NCBI GenBank assembly: GCA_964392065.1
Contig: CAYMOG010000023.1
Coordinates: forward strand, 1 to 20,965
Direction: 5' to 3'
Source of the DNA: JASBZA01 sp964392065
GTDB taxonomy: Bacteria > Bacillota > Clostridia > Saccharofermentanales > Fastidiosipilaceae
DNA: 20,965 bases
Shown here: piece by piece, positions 1-6,475 of the stretch
Position numbering within the stretch: the stretch's first letter is position 1
Layout: each line of letters opens with the position of its first letter
Translations under genes and position numbers: made by a program
Notes under the pieces: model-generated
What the model was told of the DNA's origin: nothing
The model's database searches: none
The model's input: only the letters and a program-made list of their open reading frames with translations

Positions 1-203
1 GGATGGATATACACTTTCGTGAAGATAAGAAAAAATACCATTTACTAATTCGAGATAATGGTACGCTACAGCATGAAGGTCAAGGTGGGATGGGCTTACT
101 CTCCATGGAAGAACGAATCTTATCCCTTGGAGGTAGTTTTTACTTCAATAAAGACAAGGGTTTTCGCATATTTATGCAAATTCCCAAGGAGGAAAAATCA
201 TGA
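1..203 (+). CDS. Sensor histidine kinase, C-terminal end only (partial, cut by window start)
   Basis: This is the last 67 or so residues of a two-component sensor kinase; the true start lies left of the window. The frame runs from the edge to a TGA at 201-203. What is visible is the end of the HATPase_c ATP-binding domain: IRDNG (the DNG of the G1-type box) followed by GGMGLLSMEERILSLGG, the G2-type glycine box and helix typical of NarL/DesK-class (HisKA_3) kinases. Such kinases autophosphorylate on a histidine and pass the phosphate to a partner regulator. The stop overlaps the start of the response regulator by 4 bases (ATGA), so the two are translationally coupled and form a cognate pair. 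The sensed signal cannot be inferred, because the sensor domain is missing. Confidence 0.9.
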   Translation, partial: MDIHFREDKKKYHLLIRDNGTLQHEGQGGMGLLSMEERILSLGGSFYFNKDKGFRIFMQIPKEEKS

Positions 204-862
204 GAATAATAATCATTGATGACGATCCGATCGTTGCAGAGAGTTTAACTTTAATTATCGAAAAAGGCGATGCGCGTATCCGAGTCCTCGCCCAAGGAAA
301 ATCAGGCCAAGAAGCAATAGCTTTATATCGTCAATACCAACCTGATCTACTCTTACTAGATATCCAAATGCCAGAAATGGATGGGCTAGAGGCGGGGAAA
401 TTAATTCTAGAAGAATTCCCACAGGCTAAACTACTGTATCTCACTACATTCCTTAATGACGAATACATAATTACCGCCTTGCGCATTGGGGCTAAAGGCT
501 ACTTAATGAAATCCAGCGTGAAACAATTAGTTCCTGCACTACTTGCCATTTACAGTGGCCAAAGAGTGTTCGGCGATGAAATCGTAGATAAATTCACTCT
601 AGACACGAGCTCAGGTACTAAACGCAATCAAAATATCGCTAGACCAATCGCACCACATTCTAAATTTCATAAACTAAATGAAAAAGAATGGAAAATTGTT
701 CAACTTATCGCCGAAGGCATGAATAACAAGGAAATTGCTCAGCACCTACACTTCTCCGAAGGAACCATTAGAAATTATCTCTCCATCATCTTAGAGAAAA
801 TGGAGATTCGCGACCGCACACAGTTGGCTGTATATTATTATAAAGACTTACATGAATATTGA
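200..862 (+). CDS. NarL/FixJ-family response regulator
   Basis: A DNA-binding response regulator of 220 residues, the usual length for the family. The N-terminal receiver domain (about 1-120) has the acidic pocket D7-D8-D9, the phospho-acceptor D54 in LLLLDIQMPEMDG, T82 and K104 (GYLMK), so it should be fully competent for phosphorylation. The C-terminal part (about 155-217) is a LuxR/GerE helix-turn-helix: LNEKEWKIVQLIAEGMNNKEIA, then GTIRNYLSIILEKM. It starts in a 4-base overlap with the kinase upstream, with AAGGAGG about 9 bases before the ATG. The next gene downstream is a tRNA on the other strand, so the regulator closes its operon. The target genes cannot be told from the window. LiaR/VraR/DesR-like roles are possible but not supported here. 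Confidence 0.95.
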   Translation: MRIIIIDDDPIVAESLTLIIEKGDARIRVLAQGKSGQEAIALYRQYQPDLLLLDIQMPEMDGLEAGKLILEEFPQAKLLYLTTFLNDEYIITALRIGAKGYLMKSSVKQLVPALLAIYSGQRVFGDEIVDKFTLDTSSGTKRNQNIARPIAPHSKFHKLNEKEWKIVQLIAEGMNNKEIAQHLHFSEGTIRNYLSIILEKMEIRDRTQLAVYYYKDLHEY

Positions 863-922
863 CATCGAGCGTTAGCCCGAGTTGAGGGTTTTCGCCTGGT
901 AGGTCTATTAATTTAAAAACGA

Positions 923-954
923 AAACCCCTGAAATATCAAGATTTCAGAGGTTT
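923..954 (-). terminator. Rho-independent terminator of tRNA-Ser (possibly bidirectional)
   Basis: A 13-base arm (923-935) pairs with 942-954 with a single A/C mismatch, around a six-base loop. Read on the minus strand the stem is followed by TCGTTTTT, a proper U-rich tail, so it terminates the tRNA-Ser transcript. Read on the plus strand the tail (ATCATTTG) is weak, but it may still help end the regulator mRNA. Its left arm overlaps a second possible hairpin (886-894 with 920-928). Confidence 0.75.
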
Positions 955-975
955 ATCATTTGATTATTCATCATA

Positions 976-1067
976 TGGCGGAGAGCAAGGGATTCGAACC
1001 CTCGAAACGCTCATCACGTTTACACGATTTCCAGTCGTGCGCCTTCAACCAGCTCAGCCAACTCTCC
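976..1067 (-). tRNA. tRNA-Ser (anticodon GGA)
   Basis: Read on the minus strand, the gene runs from GGAGAGT (acceptor 5' arm) to GCTCTCC, discriminator G and an encoded CCA at 978-976. The D-arm GGCTGAGCTGG, the anticodon stem CACGA/TCGTG around CTGGAAA (anticodon GGA, reading UCC and UCU serine codons), a long variable arm (AAACG/CGTTT) and the T-arm with GGTTCGAATCC are all present. The long variable arm is the class II feature expected of tRNA-Ser. Length is 92 bases including CCA. The gene stands alone, with its own promoter and terminator. Confidence 0.97.
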
Positions 1068-1092
1068 ACATTTAACTTTTGACGCAAATGGA

Positions 1093-1122
1093 ATAATAGC
1101 ATAGTACTATTAGATTCGTCAA
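1093..1122 (-). promoter_or_regulatory. Promoter of tRNA-Ser
   Basis: On the minus strand, TTGACG (1122-1117) is followed after 18 bases by TATTAT (1098-1093). The -35 and -10 boxes each match the sigma-70 consensus at five of six positions. The likely start of transcription is near 1085, some 18 bases before the mature tRNA 5' end. The spacer holds the short palindrome ATAGTACTAT. Confidence 0.7.
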
Positions 1123-1324
1123 TTCACTTTTGAGATTCCTTTGTACTAACTTTTTCAATTAGCATTCCATATTAATAAATAAGTTTGTTAAGAGATAATT
1201 GAAAACTAGCACTAAACTTTATAAAAGATATGTTCGCAATGATTATAGTAGTTCATACCAGATATTTAATCCATTTTAATATATATTGTTGTTTCTTATC
1301 TCACTCATACAACTGAATATTCAA
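1123..1324. other. AT-rich intergenic stretch without a gene
   Basis: About 200 AT-rich bases lie between the tRNA promoter and the putative promoter of the methyltransferase. I see no open frame with a ribosome binding site, no RNA-like structure and no repeats. The only local symmetry is TGAATATTCA (1314-1323) just before the methyltransferase -35 box, which could be an operator but is too short to claim. Confidence 0.5.
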
Positions 1325-1353
1325 TTGGCATTCTATAATAACTGTTATACTAA
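1325..1353 (+). promoter_or_regulatory. Putative promoter of the methyltransferase gene
   Basis: TTGGCA (1325-1330) is followed by TACTAA at 1348-1353 (spacing 17) or TATACT at 1346-1351 (spacing 15). An isolated TATAAT lies at 1334-1339 but has no -35 box at the right distance. The start of transcription would fall near 1357-1362, leaving a very short leader before the ATG at 1368. Confidence 0.35.
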
Positions 1354-1367
1354 TAAAATGAGAATGC

Positions 1368-1985
1368 ATGAATGAGGCTATTTCAATTATGGAACACAAG
1401 TTTGAACAAAACCTAGGAATCGATACACTCGGAAACTATGATTGGCATGACCATAGAGGGCTTTTTAACCGCTATGAGCCTACACCTTATAAATATTTAG
1501 ATATTCTCTTTAAAAAATATAAAATTCATGAAGGGGATCAATTCGTGGATTTTGGCTGTGGTAAGGGCAGAGTATTGTTCTACGTACACGACCGTTTCCA
1601 AATCCCAGTGAGTGGTATTGAAGCCAATGCAGAAGTATTTGCCATGTTAGAAGAGAATTATCAGTCTTATCGCTATAAGAAAGCTTCTAATCTTGCCAAA
1701 ATCGACTTGAATTTATGCTTTGCAGAAACCTATACCATTAAACCTCAAGACAATATCTTTTATTTCTTTAACCCTTTCGATATCTCCATCTTCAAGCAAG
1801 TTGTAGAAAACATCATAGCTTCTATTCAAGAATATCCCAGGTCAGTAGACATAATCCTCTACTATCCTATGAAAGAATTCACACGATATCTTACAGAAGA
1901 TACACCTTTTGAGATGGAAGACCGCATACTCCTACCTAACTTATTTGACCTCTATGAGAAATTTGTTATTTTCCGACTTCAATAA
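1368..1985 (+). CDS. Class I SAM-dependent methyltransferase, substrate unknown
   Basis: A 205-residue cytoplasmic protein. FVDFGCGKGRVLFYV (about 61-75) is the glycine-rich motif I that binds S-adenosylmethionine; GIEANAEVF (about 84-92) supplies the acidic motif II; FYFFNPFD (about 126-133) sits where many methyltransferases carry the motif IV NPPY-like loop. This suggests transfer of a methyl group, but nothing identifies the acceptor. The start is uncertain. The ATG at 1368 has no good ribosome binding site and lies almost on the predicted transcript start. The in-frame ATG at 1389 has GAGG about 11 bases upstream and would give 198 residues. The 3' end overlaps the convergent tex gene by 20 bases. 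The gene is monocistronic. Confidence 0.82.
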   Translation: MNEAISIMEHKFEQNLGIDTLGNYDWHDHRGLFNRYEPTPYKYLDILFKKYKIHEGDQFVDFGCGKGRVLFYVHDRFQIPVSGIEANAEVFAMLEENYQSYRYKKASNLAKIDLNLCFAETYTIKPQDNIFYFFNPFDISIFKQVVENIIASIQEYPRSVDIILYYPMKEFTRYLTEDTPFEMEDRILLPNLFDLYEKFVIFRLQ

Positions 1986-4098
1986 GCCCTTTTGTAGAGA
2001 GAGAAATGCGCTTACGCTCGACATCCACGTCAATGACATGGACGTCGACTCTTTGGCCGGCCTGGAAGAATCTATGGGGATCATCGACAAATTGTTCAGA
2101 TATTTCAGAAATATGTACCAAGCCATCCTGATGTACACCGATATCCACAAATGCTCCAAACTGTGTCACATTTCGAACGACTCCAGGTAAGGTCATACCT
2201 ATCCGAACATCTTTAATATCTTTCACTAACGCACTACGTTTAGGAATAGACTTCACATCTCTAGGGTCTAAGCCTCGTTTGGCCAGAGCAAGTAGCACAT
2301 CTTCGAATGTATCTTGACCTAAGCCTATAGCGTCACGCATATTTTTCTTCTGTTCCACTGTCATATCGAAATATCGGCTCTCTTCGATCGTAGAGTCCAT
2401 TAGTTTCAGCAACTTACGCACGGCTCCATACGATTCAGGATGGATAAACGTATTGTCGAGGGGTTCATCACCCTCTATGACCCGCAAGAAACCCGCACAT
2501 TGCAAGAAACTTCTTGCTCCTAATCTAGGAACTTGCTTAAGTTCTTCTCTGGAACGAAAAGGTCCATTTGCCTCACGGTACTGAACAATATTTTGTGCCA
2601 GAGTTGTATTTATTCCAGCAATGTGTTCCAATAGGGCTTGCGATGCCGTATTCACATCACAGCCCACCTGATTCACACAATCCTCCACTACAGCACCTAG
2701 ACGCAATGCTAGAGCTTTTTGATTCATATCGTGTTGATACTGTCCAACACCTAGAGCTTGGGGTTCAACTTTGACCAGTTCGGCCAAAGGATCTTGCACC
2801 CTTCTCGCCAGAGAAACTGCACTTCTCAAGGAAACATCCATATCTGGAAATTCTTGGCTTGCAAGTTCAGATGCGGAATATACGGATGCACCTGCCTCAT
2901 TTACGATTAGATAGTCTAGTTCATAACCTGTCTCTTCTAGAAAAGCCGTGAAAAAATCTTCAGTTTCTCGAGTTGCTGTGCCATTGCCAATAGCAACGAT
3001 TTCAACCTTATACCGATCAATCGATTGCGCAAGAGTACGTTTCGCTTCTTCAGCCTTAGCTTGTGAGGATACAGGATAAACGACATAAACGTCTAATACA
3101 TTGCCATAAACATCCACAATAGCCACTTTACAACCATTCCGGAAACCAGGATCCAGTGCCATTACAATTTTCCCAGGGAGAGGATTATCAAGCAGATAAG
3201 ACTTTAAATTCTTAGAGAAAACTTCCATAGCATCCTCTTCAGCCATAGTGGTTAAAGAATTCCTTATCTCATTTTCCAATGATGGTTTAAGTAACCTCTT
3301 CCAAGTATCTTCCGTTACATTATGTAGAAGTGGTTGCTTCTCAGAGGCATAGCGGAAGAAACCTAAGAGTACTTGTGGAACATCTATGTGATCCGTCTCA
3401 AGTTTCACTTGGAGTTTCTTCTCTTTTTCTCCTCGATTCAGTGCTAACACCTGATAAGATTTCAACTTACCTATTGGCTGAACAAAATTCTCATAAGATT
3501 GATAGTTATCTAGAGCTTCGCCTTTCCTGCCTTTGGCCACAAGAAAAGCTTCGTTATGTAACAAATCTTTAATTTTCCCACGTACTTGTGGACTATCCGC
3601 TAGAGCTTCTGCAACGATATCCTTGGCGCCTTGAAGCACTTCATCTTCTGTTGCATACGCTGAAGATTGATAGTCTTGCCATGCTCCTAGGAAGTCTTCT
3701 GTAGAAGCTTCTGGGTTTTGTAAAATTTTAGCCAAAGGCAAGAGTCCTGCTTCTTTTGCTCTACTTGCTCTCGTCTCTCGTCTGGGCCTAAAAGGCCTAT
3801 AAATATCTTCAAGCTGACTAAGAGAACTAGCCGATACTATCGCTCTTTCCAAAGACGCATCCAGTTTGTCCCCAATTAATCGAAACACTTCATCTTTTCT
3901 TGCTTCTAGTGTGCGAAGTTGACTTAAACTTCTCTCCAACAGACGTAAAGTCTCATCGTCTAGGTTTCCTGTCACTTCTTTACGATAACGGGCAATAAAT
4001 GGTACCGTATTCCCTTGGTCTAAAAGATTAACAGCATGTAATACTTGCTTCCTAGTAATAGAAAGCTCAATCGCTAAATGTTCAAATATGTCGTGCAT
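1966..4098 (-). CDS. tex: Tex-like S1 RNA-binding protein
   Basis: A 710-residue cytoplasmic nucleic-acid binding protein of the Tex family (usually 715-780 residues), related to the core of eukaryotic Spt6. In order: an N-terminal helical Tex region with the signature GNTVPFIARYRKEVTG (29-44), a YqgF/RNase H-like domain starting at GKIVMALDPGFRNG (309-322), a helix-hairpin-helix region (about 480-545, GINTTLAQNIV and LKQVPRLGARSF), and a C-terminal S1 domain (about 632-702, GVVRNVTQFGAFVDIG). Tex proteins bind RNA and influence transcription; the biochemical role is not settled. It is the last gene of the smr-like/udg/tex operon. Its ribosome binding site GAGGAA overlaps the stop of the uracil-DNA glycosylase gene, 7 bases upstream. 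The 3' end overlaps the convergent methyltransferase gene by 20 bases. Confidence 0.97.
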   Translation of the reverse strand: MHDIFEHLAIELSITRKQVLHAVNLLDQGNTVPFIARYRKEVTGNLDDETLRLLERSLSQLRTLEARKDEVFRLIGDKLDASLERAIVSASSLSQLEDIYRPFRPRRETRASRAKEAGLLPLAKILQNPEASTEDFLGAWQDYQSSAYATEDEVLQGAKDIVAEALADSPQVRGKIKDLLHNEAFLVAKGRKGEALDNYQSYENFVQPIGKLKSYQVLALNRGEKEKKLQVKLETDHIDVPQVLLGFFRYASEKQPLLHNVTEDTWKRLLKPSLENEIRNSLTTMAEEDAMEVFSKNLKSYLLDNPLPGKIVMALDPGFRNGCKVAIVDVYGNVLDVYVVYPVSSQAKAEEAKRTLAQSIDRYKVEIVAIGNGTATRETEDFFTAFLEETGYELDYLIVNEAGASVYSASELASQEFPDMDVSLRSAVSLARRVQDPLAELVKVEPQALGVGQYQHDMNQKALALRLGAVVEDCVNQVGCDVNTASQALLEHIAGINTTLAQNIVQYREANGPFRSREELKQVPRLGARSFLQCAGFLRVIEGDEPLDNTFIHPESYGAVRKLLKLMDSTIEESRYFDMTVEQKKNMRDAIGLGQDTFEDVLLALAKRGLDPRDVKSIPKRSALVKDIKDVRIGMTLPGVVRNVTQFGAFVDIGVHQDGLVHISEISEQFVDDPHRFFQAGQRVDVHVIDVDVERKRISLSTKGLIEVGK

Positions 4099-4105
4099 GA
4101 TTTCC

Positions 4106-4708
4106 TCAAATTTTCAACTGATCCAGAATTCCTAGATTTTCCATTTTTTTACGTATGGCTTTTGCATCTTGCCATAGGGCAGCTCTCAAACTCGTATCTT
4201 GCAAAATCGCATTGGGATGAATCGTTGCCATAATCCAGTATGGGCCCTTTTTTATCCACTGTCCTCTTATCTGTTCAAATGGACTATCTAGGTCTCCGGT
4301 AAAATACTGGTAAGCAGTTGAACCTAGAAGCATAATGACTTGTGGTCGGACAAATTTAAACTGTTCATTTAGATGGGTTCTACAAGCCCTTGCTTCATCG
4401 ATAGTAGGTATACTATTCGCTTCTAACCGACACTTTACAATATTTGTAATATGGAAATAGGTTTCAGAAATATCTAATGCGGATAGAAGATTATTAATAA
4501 CTGCCCCAGTCTCACCTACCAAGGGAATACCTTCTACATCCTCTTCTTCTCTAGGACCATCTCCTATAATTAAGAGCGGAGCTTGTACACTTCCACGATA
4601 AACTACGGCATGTGTTCTATTCTTAGATAATGGACATGCCGTACAGACTTGGCATTGATGTATGAAATTTTGCCAGGGATTCTCAATAATAGGATTAGAC
4701 TCGCTCAT
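4106..4708 (-). CDS. Uracil-DNA glycosylase, family 4 type ([4Fe-4S])
   Basis: A 200-residue base-excision repair enzyme that removes uracil from DNA. Family features seen: the N-terminal CTACPL (C22, C25) with NIVKCRLEAN (C93) and ARACRTHLNEQ (C109), giving the four cysteines that hold the iron-sulfur cluster in family 4 enzymes; motif A region GDGPREEEDVEGIPLVG (49-65); and a C-terminal HPNAIL motif with the active-site histidine. Motif A departs from the usual GEAPG. The start is the ATG only 3 bases after the stop of the Smr-like gene; the ribosome binding site is weak (GGTGTCC), so translational coupling is likely. It is the middle gene of an operon ending in tex, which suggests a genome-maintenance unit. 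Confidence 0.93.
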   Translation of the reverse strand: MSESNPIIENPWQNFIHQCQVCTACPLSKNRTHAVVYRGSVQAPLLIIGDGPREEEDVEGIPLVGETGAVINNLLSALDISETYFHITNIVKCRLEANSIPTIDEARACRTHLNEQFKFVRPQVIMLLGSTAYQYFTGDLDSPFEQIRGQWIKKGPYWIMATIHPNAILQDTSLRAALWQDAKAIRKKMENLGILDQLKI

Positions 4709-4711
4709 GGT

Positions 4712-5065
4712 TTATAAGGACACCATCGTAATATTTCGATTACTTTTTGCCCAGTCCTCATCTTCTCTGAAGCTGGGATCGAGCTCACTAATAAATTTCC
4801 CCTTTGCTTCAAATGGCCCGAATTGTTCTCCTGGACAAAATGCTTGAATCTTCTCTGCTCTAGCCATCTCAAACAATTCAGAACGTACGGCATTTTGTAC
4901 AGTGGAACCATCTGCAATTACACCAACACCATGCACGATCTTCACCTTTTTTATTCCGATATGTCGCAAAGTTAATAACTCTAACTTCAAGCGTTTTACA
5001 ACGGCATCAACACAAGGATCATCCATTTCTAAATTAATTTCCTTCGTGATGTTCCTCTTGTCCAT
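4712..5065 (-). CDS. Smr-like domain protein
   Basis: A 117-residue protein built around an Smr-like fold: INLEMDDPCVDAVVKRLKLEL in the position of the DLHG-type N-terminal strand and helix, then KKVKIVHGVGVIADGS, which matches the conserved IIHGxGxG loop. The C-terminal part (CPGEQFGPFEAKG and NRNITMVSL) is an extension. Smr domains bind or nick DNA or RNA; which applies here is unknown, and the DLHG motif is not intact. I chose the ATG at 5065 because AAGGAGG lies 9 bases before it. The same frame stays open up to a TTG at 5185, but that would run through the predicted promoter. It is the first gene of the operon with uracil-DNA glycosylase and tex. Confidence 0.75.
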   Translation of the reverse strand: MDKRNITKEINLEMDDPCVDAVVKRLKLELLTLRHIGIKKVKIVHGVGVIADGSTVQNAVRSELFEMARAEKIQAFCPGEQFGPFEAKGKFISELDPSFREDEDWAKSNRNITMVSL

Positions 5066-5168
5066 GTATAGCTTCCTCCTTGAATTGTCTCTAGTGTAGA
5101 ATGTGCATATTTCCGAGCACTTGACGTCCTCTAGATTTTCCGTTATATTATTCGGTTTTACAAATTTA

Positions 5169-5198
5169 ATTGTATCACAGCTCAAATTTAATTTTCAA
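5169..5198 (-). promoter_or_regulatory. Promoter of the smr-like/udg/tex operon
   Basis: On the minus strand TTGAAA (5198-5193) is followed after 18 bases by TACAAT (5174-5169), matching sigma-70 boxes at five of six positions each. The transcript should start near 5162, giving a leader of about 97 bases before the ATG at 5065. I see no clear riboswitch or terminator in that leader. Confidence 0.65.
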
Positions 5199-5281
5199 CT
5201 TATCGTCTAGATATTAGAAAATTGAGAATTTAAGTTTTCAGAAAAAATCTTGTAAGGTTTTTCTACTCGCTTAATGAATGC

Positions 5282-5707
5282 TTACGCCAAAGTCAATACT
5301 TCATGATGAAGTAGGAGTTCTGCAATTTGTGCTTCATTAACCAATTTTACATCTTTACATAATTCCTTAACTTCTTCACTTGTACAAGATTCTTGGCTAT
5401 ATACGAGACCTTCTAATTGAAATAACTTCGTCCAATCTTTATAACAAGGATGGTTTTCTTCTAGGCATGCACAGGCATCCGCTACAAGAAGGAAAGGAGA
5501 AGCAAACTCCTCCTGAGTAGCAAGTTCGGAAACGACTTGAGCAAGGGATGCACGTCCTTCAGGCGTGTCTTTGGCACCCAAATAAGGTTTTTGTATATAG
5601 ATTAGTTTGCCACCACGGGAATTCTCTTCTGCAAGCATTTGATATTCATACGAAAAACTCACATCATTAAAGTAAAGCTCATCTACTTTTGCTCTTGTCT
5701 TTTCCAT
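5282..5707 (-). CDS. Hypothetical protein, 141 residues, possibly DsrE/DsrH-like fold
   Basis: I do not recognise this protein with confidence. It is soluble, acidic and has no signal peptide or membrane segment. The pattern of a strand (KLIYIQKPYLG, about 34-44), a helix (ASLAQVVSELATQ), a second strand (PFLLVADACACL), and a C-terminal VKLVNEAQIAELLLHHEVLTL recalls the small DsrE/TusB-like sulfurtransferase fold, but similarity is faint and this is only a guess. Cysteines at about 79, 81, 88, 108 and 117 could take part in metal or thiol chemistry. It starts one base after the stop of the DUF6062 gene (TAAGATG), so it is translationally coupled to it and closes the yebC operon. Confidence 0.7.
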   Translation of the reverse strand: MEKTRAKVDELYFNDVSFSYEYQMLAEENSRGGKLIYIQKPYLGAKDTPEGRASLAQVVSELATQEEFASPFLLVADACACLEENHPCYKDWTKLFQLEGLVYSQESCTSEEVKELCKDVKLVNEAQIAELLLHHEVLTLA

Positions 5708-5708
5708 C

Positions 5709-6455
5709 TTAAAAATTCTCTTCTCCTTCTAATCTTTTAATGGCTCTAGGCAAAGCATCTTTGCTGTTTTTCCATGGAGCATCTTGATTTCTATAATCGA
5801 ATTTGAGGGTGAACCACTCGACATCCCCTGTTAATTCCGCGAATAGAGGTTTATGTAACGTAGCCATAGCCTCAAGGAATACATCAGCCTCCTCTTTTTT
5901 CAAATGTTCTGCTGATCCTTCTATCAAAAAGGCCATATGCTTGAGACAAAACCCCTGACTTTCTTGGAATCTCTGTCTGAAATCGTCGTCTGTCTTATAT
6001 TGATGAAATATCACTTCACGATACCTTTTCATCGTATCTTCTATACGATCGCATATCGTGCAAGAGGCTTCCCGAGCTTGAATCTCTCTGGCCAATGCTT
6101 GGACATCTTCTTGCCAGGACGAACCCTTCTTGAAAAACCCGCCCTTTGTCTCAGAAGGTTTAAGCTTTTCTATGGCGGGCAAGATAGTATGTGACAGGTC
6201 TTGTAAATGTGTATGTAACATCAAGCCTAAACCAAGACGGTTCTTCTGAGAATCATATAATTTATGTAAATGATTCTTACAGAATCCTTTTGCATTCGTA
6301 ACTTGACGATGATCGGCTTCCATAAGCGATGGACCGAGATAAAAATCTATAAGATTATCATCTTGCCAATTTGCCAGAGCACACAAGGGACACTTCTCCA
6401 CTTGGTTAAATGCGTCATTAACGGGGATCGTATAAATTTTTTCTTGTTTTGCCAT
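5709..6455 (-). CDS. DUF6062 family protein with two CxxC...CxxH modules
   Basis: A 248-residue soluble protein made of two similar halves. The first has CPLC (C22, C25) and GFCKNH (C59, H62); the second has CTIC (C132, C135) and GFCLKH (C170, H173). Each set is a plausible zinc site. The layout matches the family annotated as DUF6062 in Clostridia, whose function is unknown. A charged C-terminal tail (KDALPRAIKRLEGEENF) ends the protein. The start ATG has AGAGGA upstream at good distance. It lies 20 bases after the P-loop/Asp23 gene and directly before the 141-residue unknown, so all belong to the operon begun by yebC. A role in redox, zinc or RNA-linked processes would be speculation. Confidence 0.85.
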   Translation of the reverse strand: MAKQEKIYTIPVNDAFNQVEKCPLCALANWQDDNLIDFYLGPSLMEADHRQVTNAKGFCKNHLHKLYDSQKNRLGLGLMLHTHLQDLSHTILPAIEKLKPSETKGGFFKKGSSWQEDVQALAREIQAREASCTICDRIEDTMKRYREVIFHQYKTDDDFRQRFQESQGFCLKHMAFLIEGSAEHLKKEEADVFLEAMATLHKPLFAELTGDVEWFTLKFDYRNQDAPWKNSKDALPRAIKRLEGEENF

Positions 6456-6475
6456 ATCCTTTTTCCTCTATTCAC

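Noticed and set aside
1909..2190. Plus-strand open frame across the methyltransferase/tex junction
   Set aside because: It overlaps both real genes in other frames and has no start signal; the encoded sequence resembles no protein.
5066..5185. A longer N-terminus of the Smr-like gene starting at a TTG
   Set aside because: It would run through the predicted -10 box and leader, and AAGGAGG sits right before the ATG at 5065.
5199..5281. A terminator after the 141-residue gene, from A-rich and T-rich runs
   Set aside because: The only stem is AGAAAAA/TTTTTCT with a loose loop and no GC pairs, which is too weak to call.
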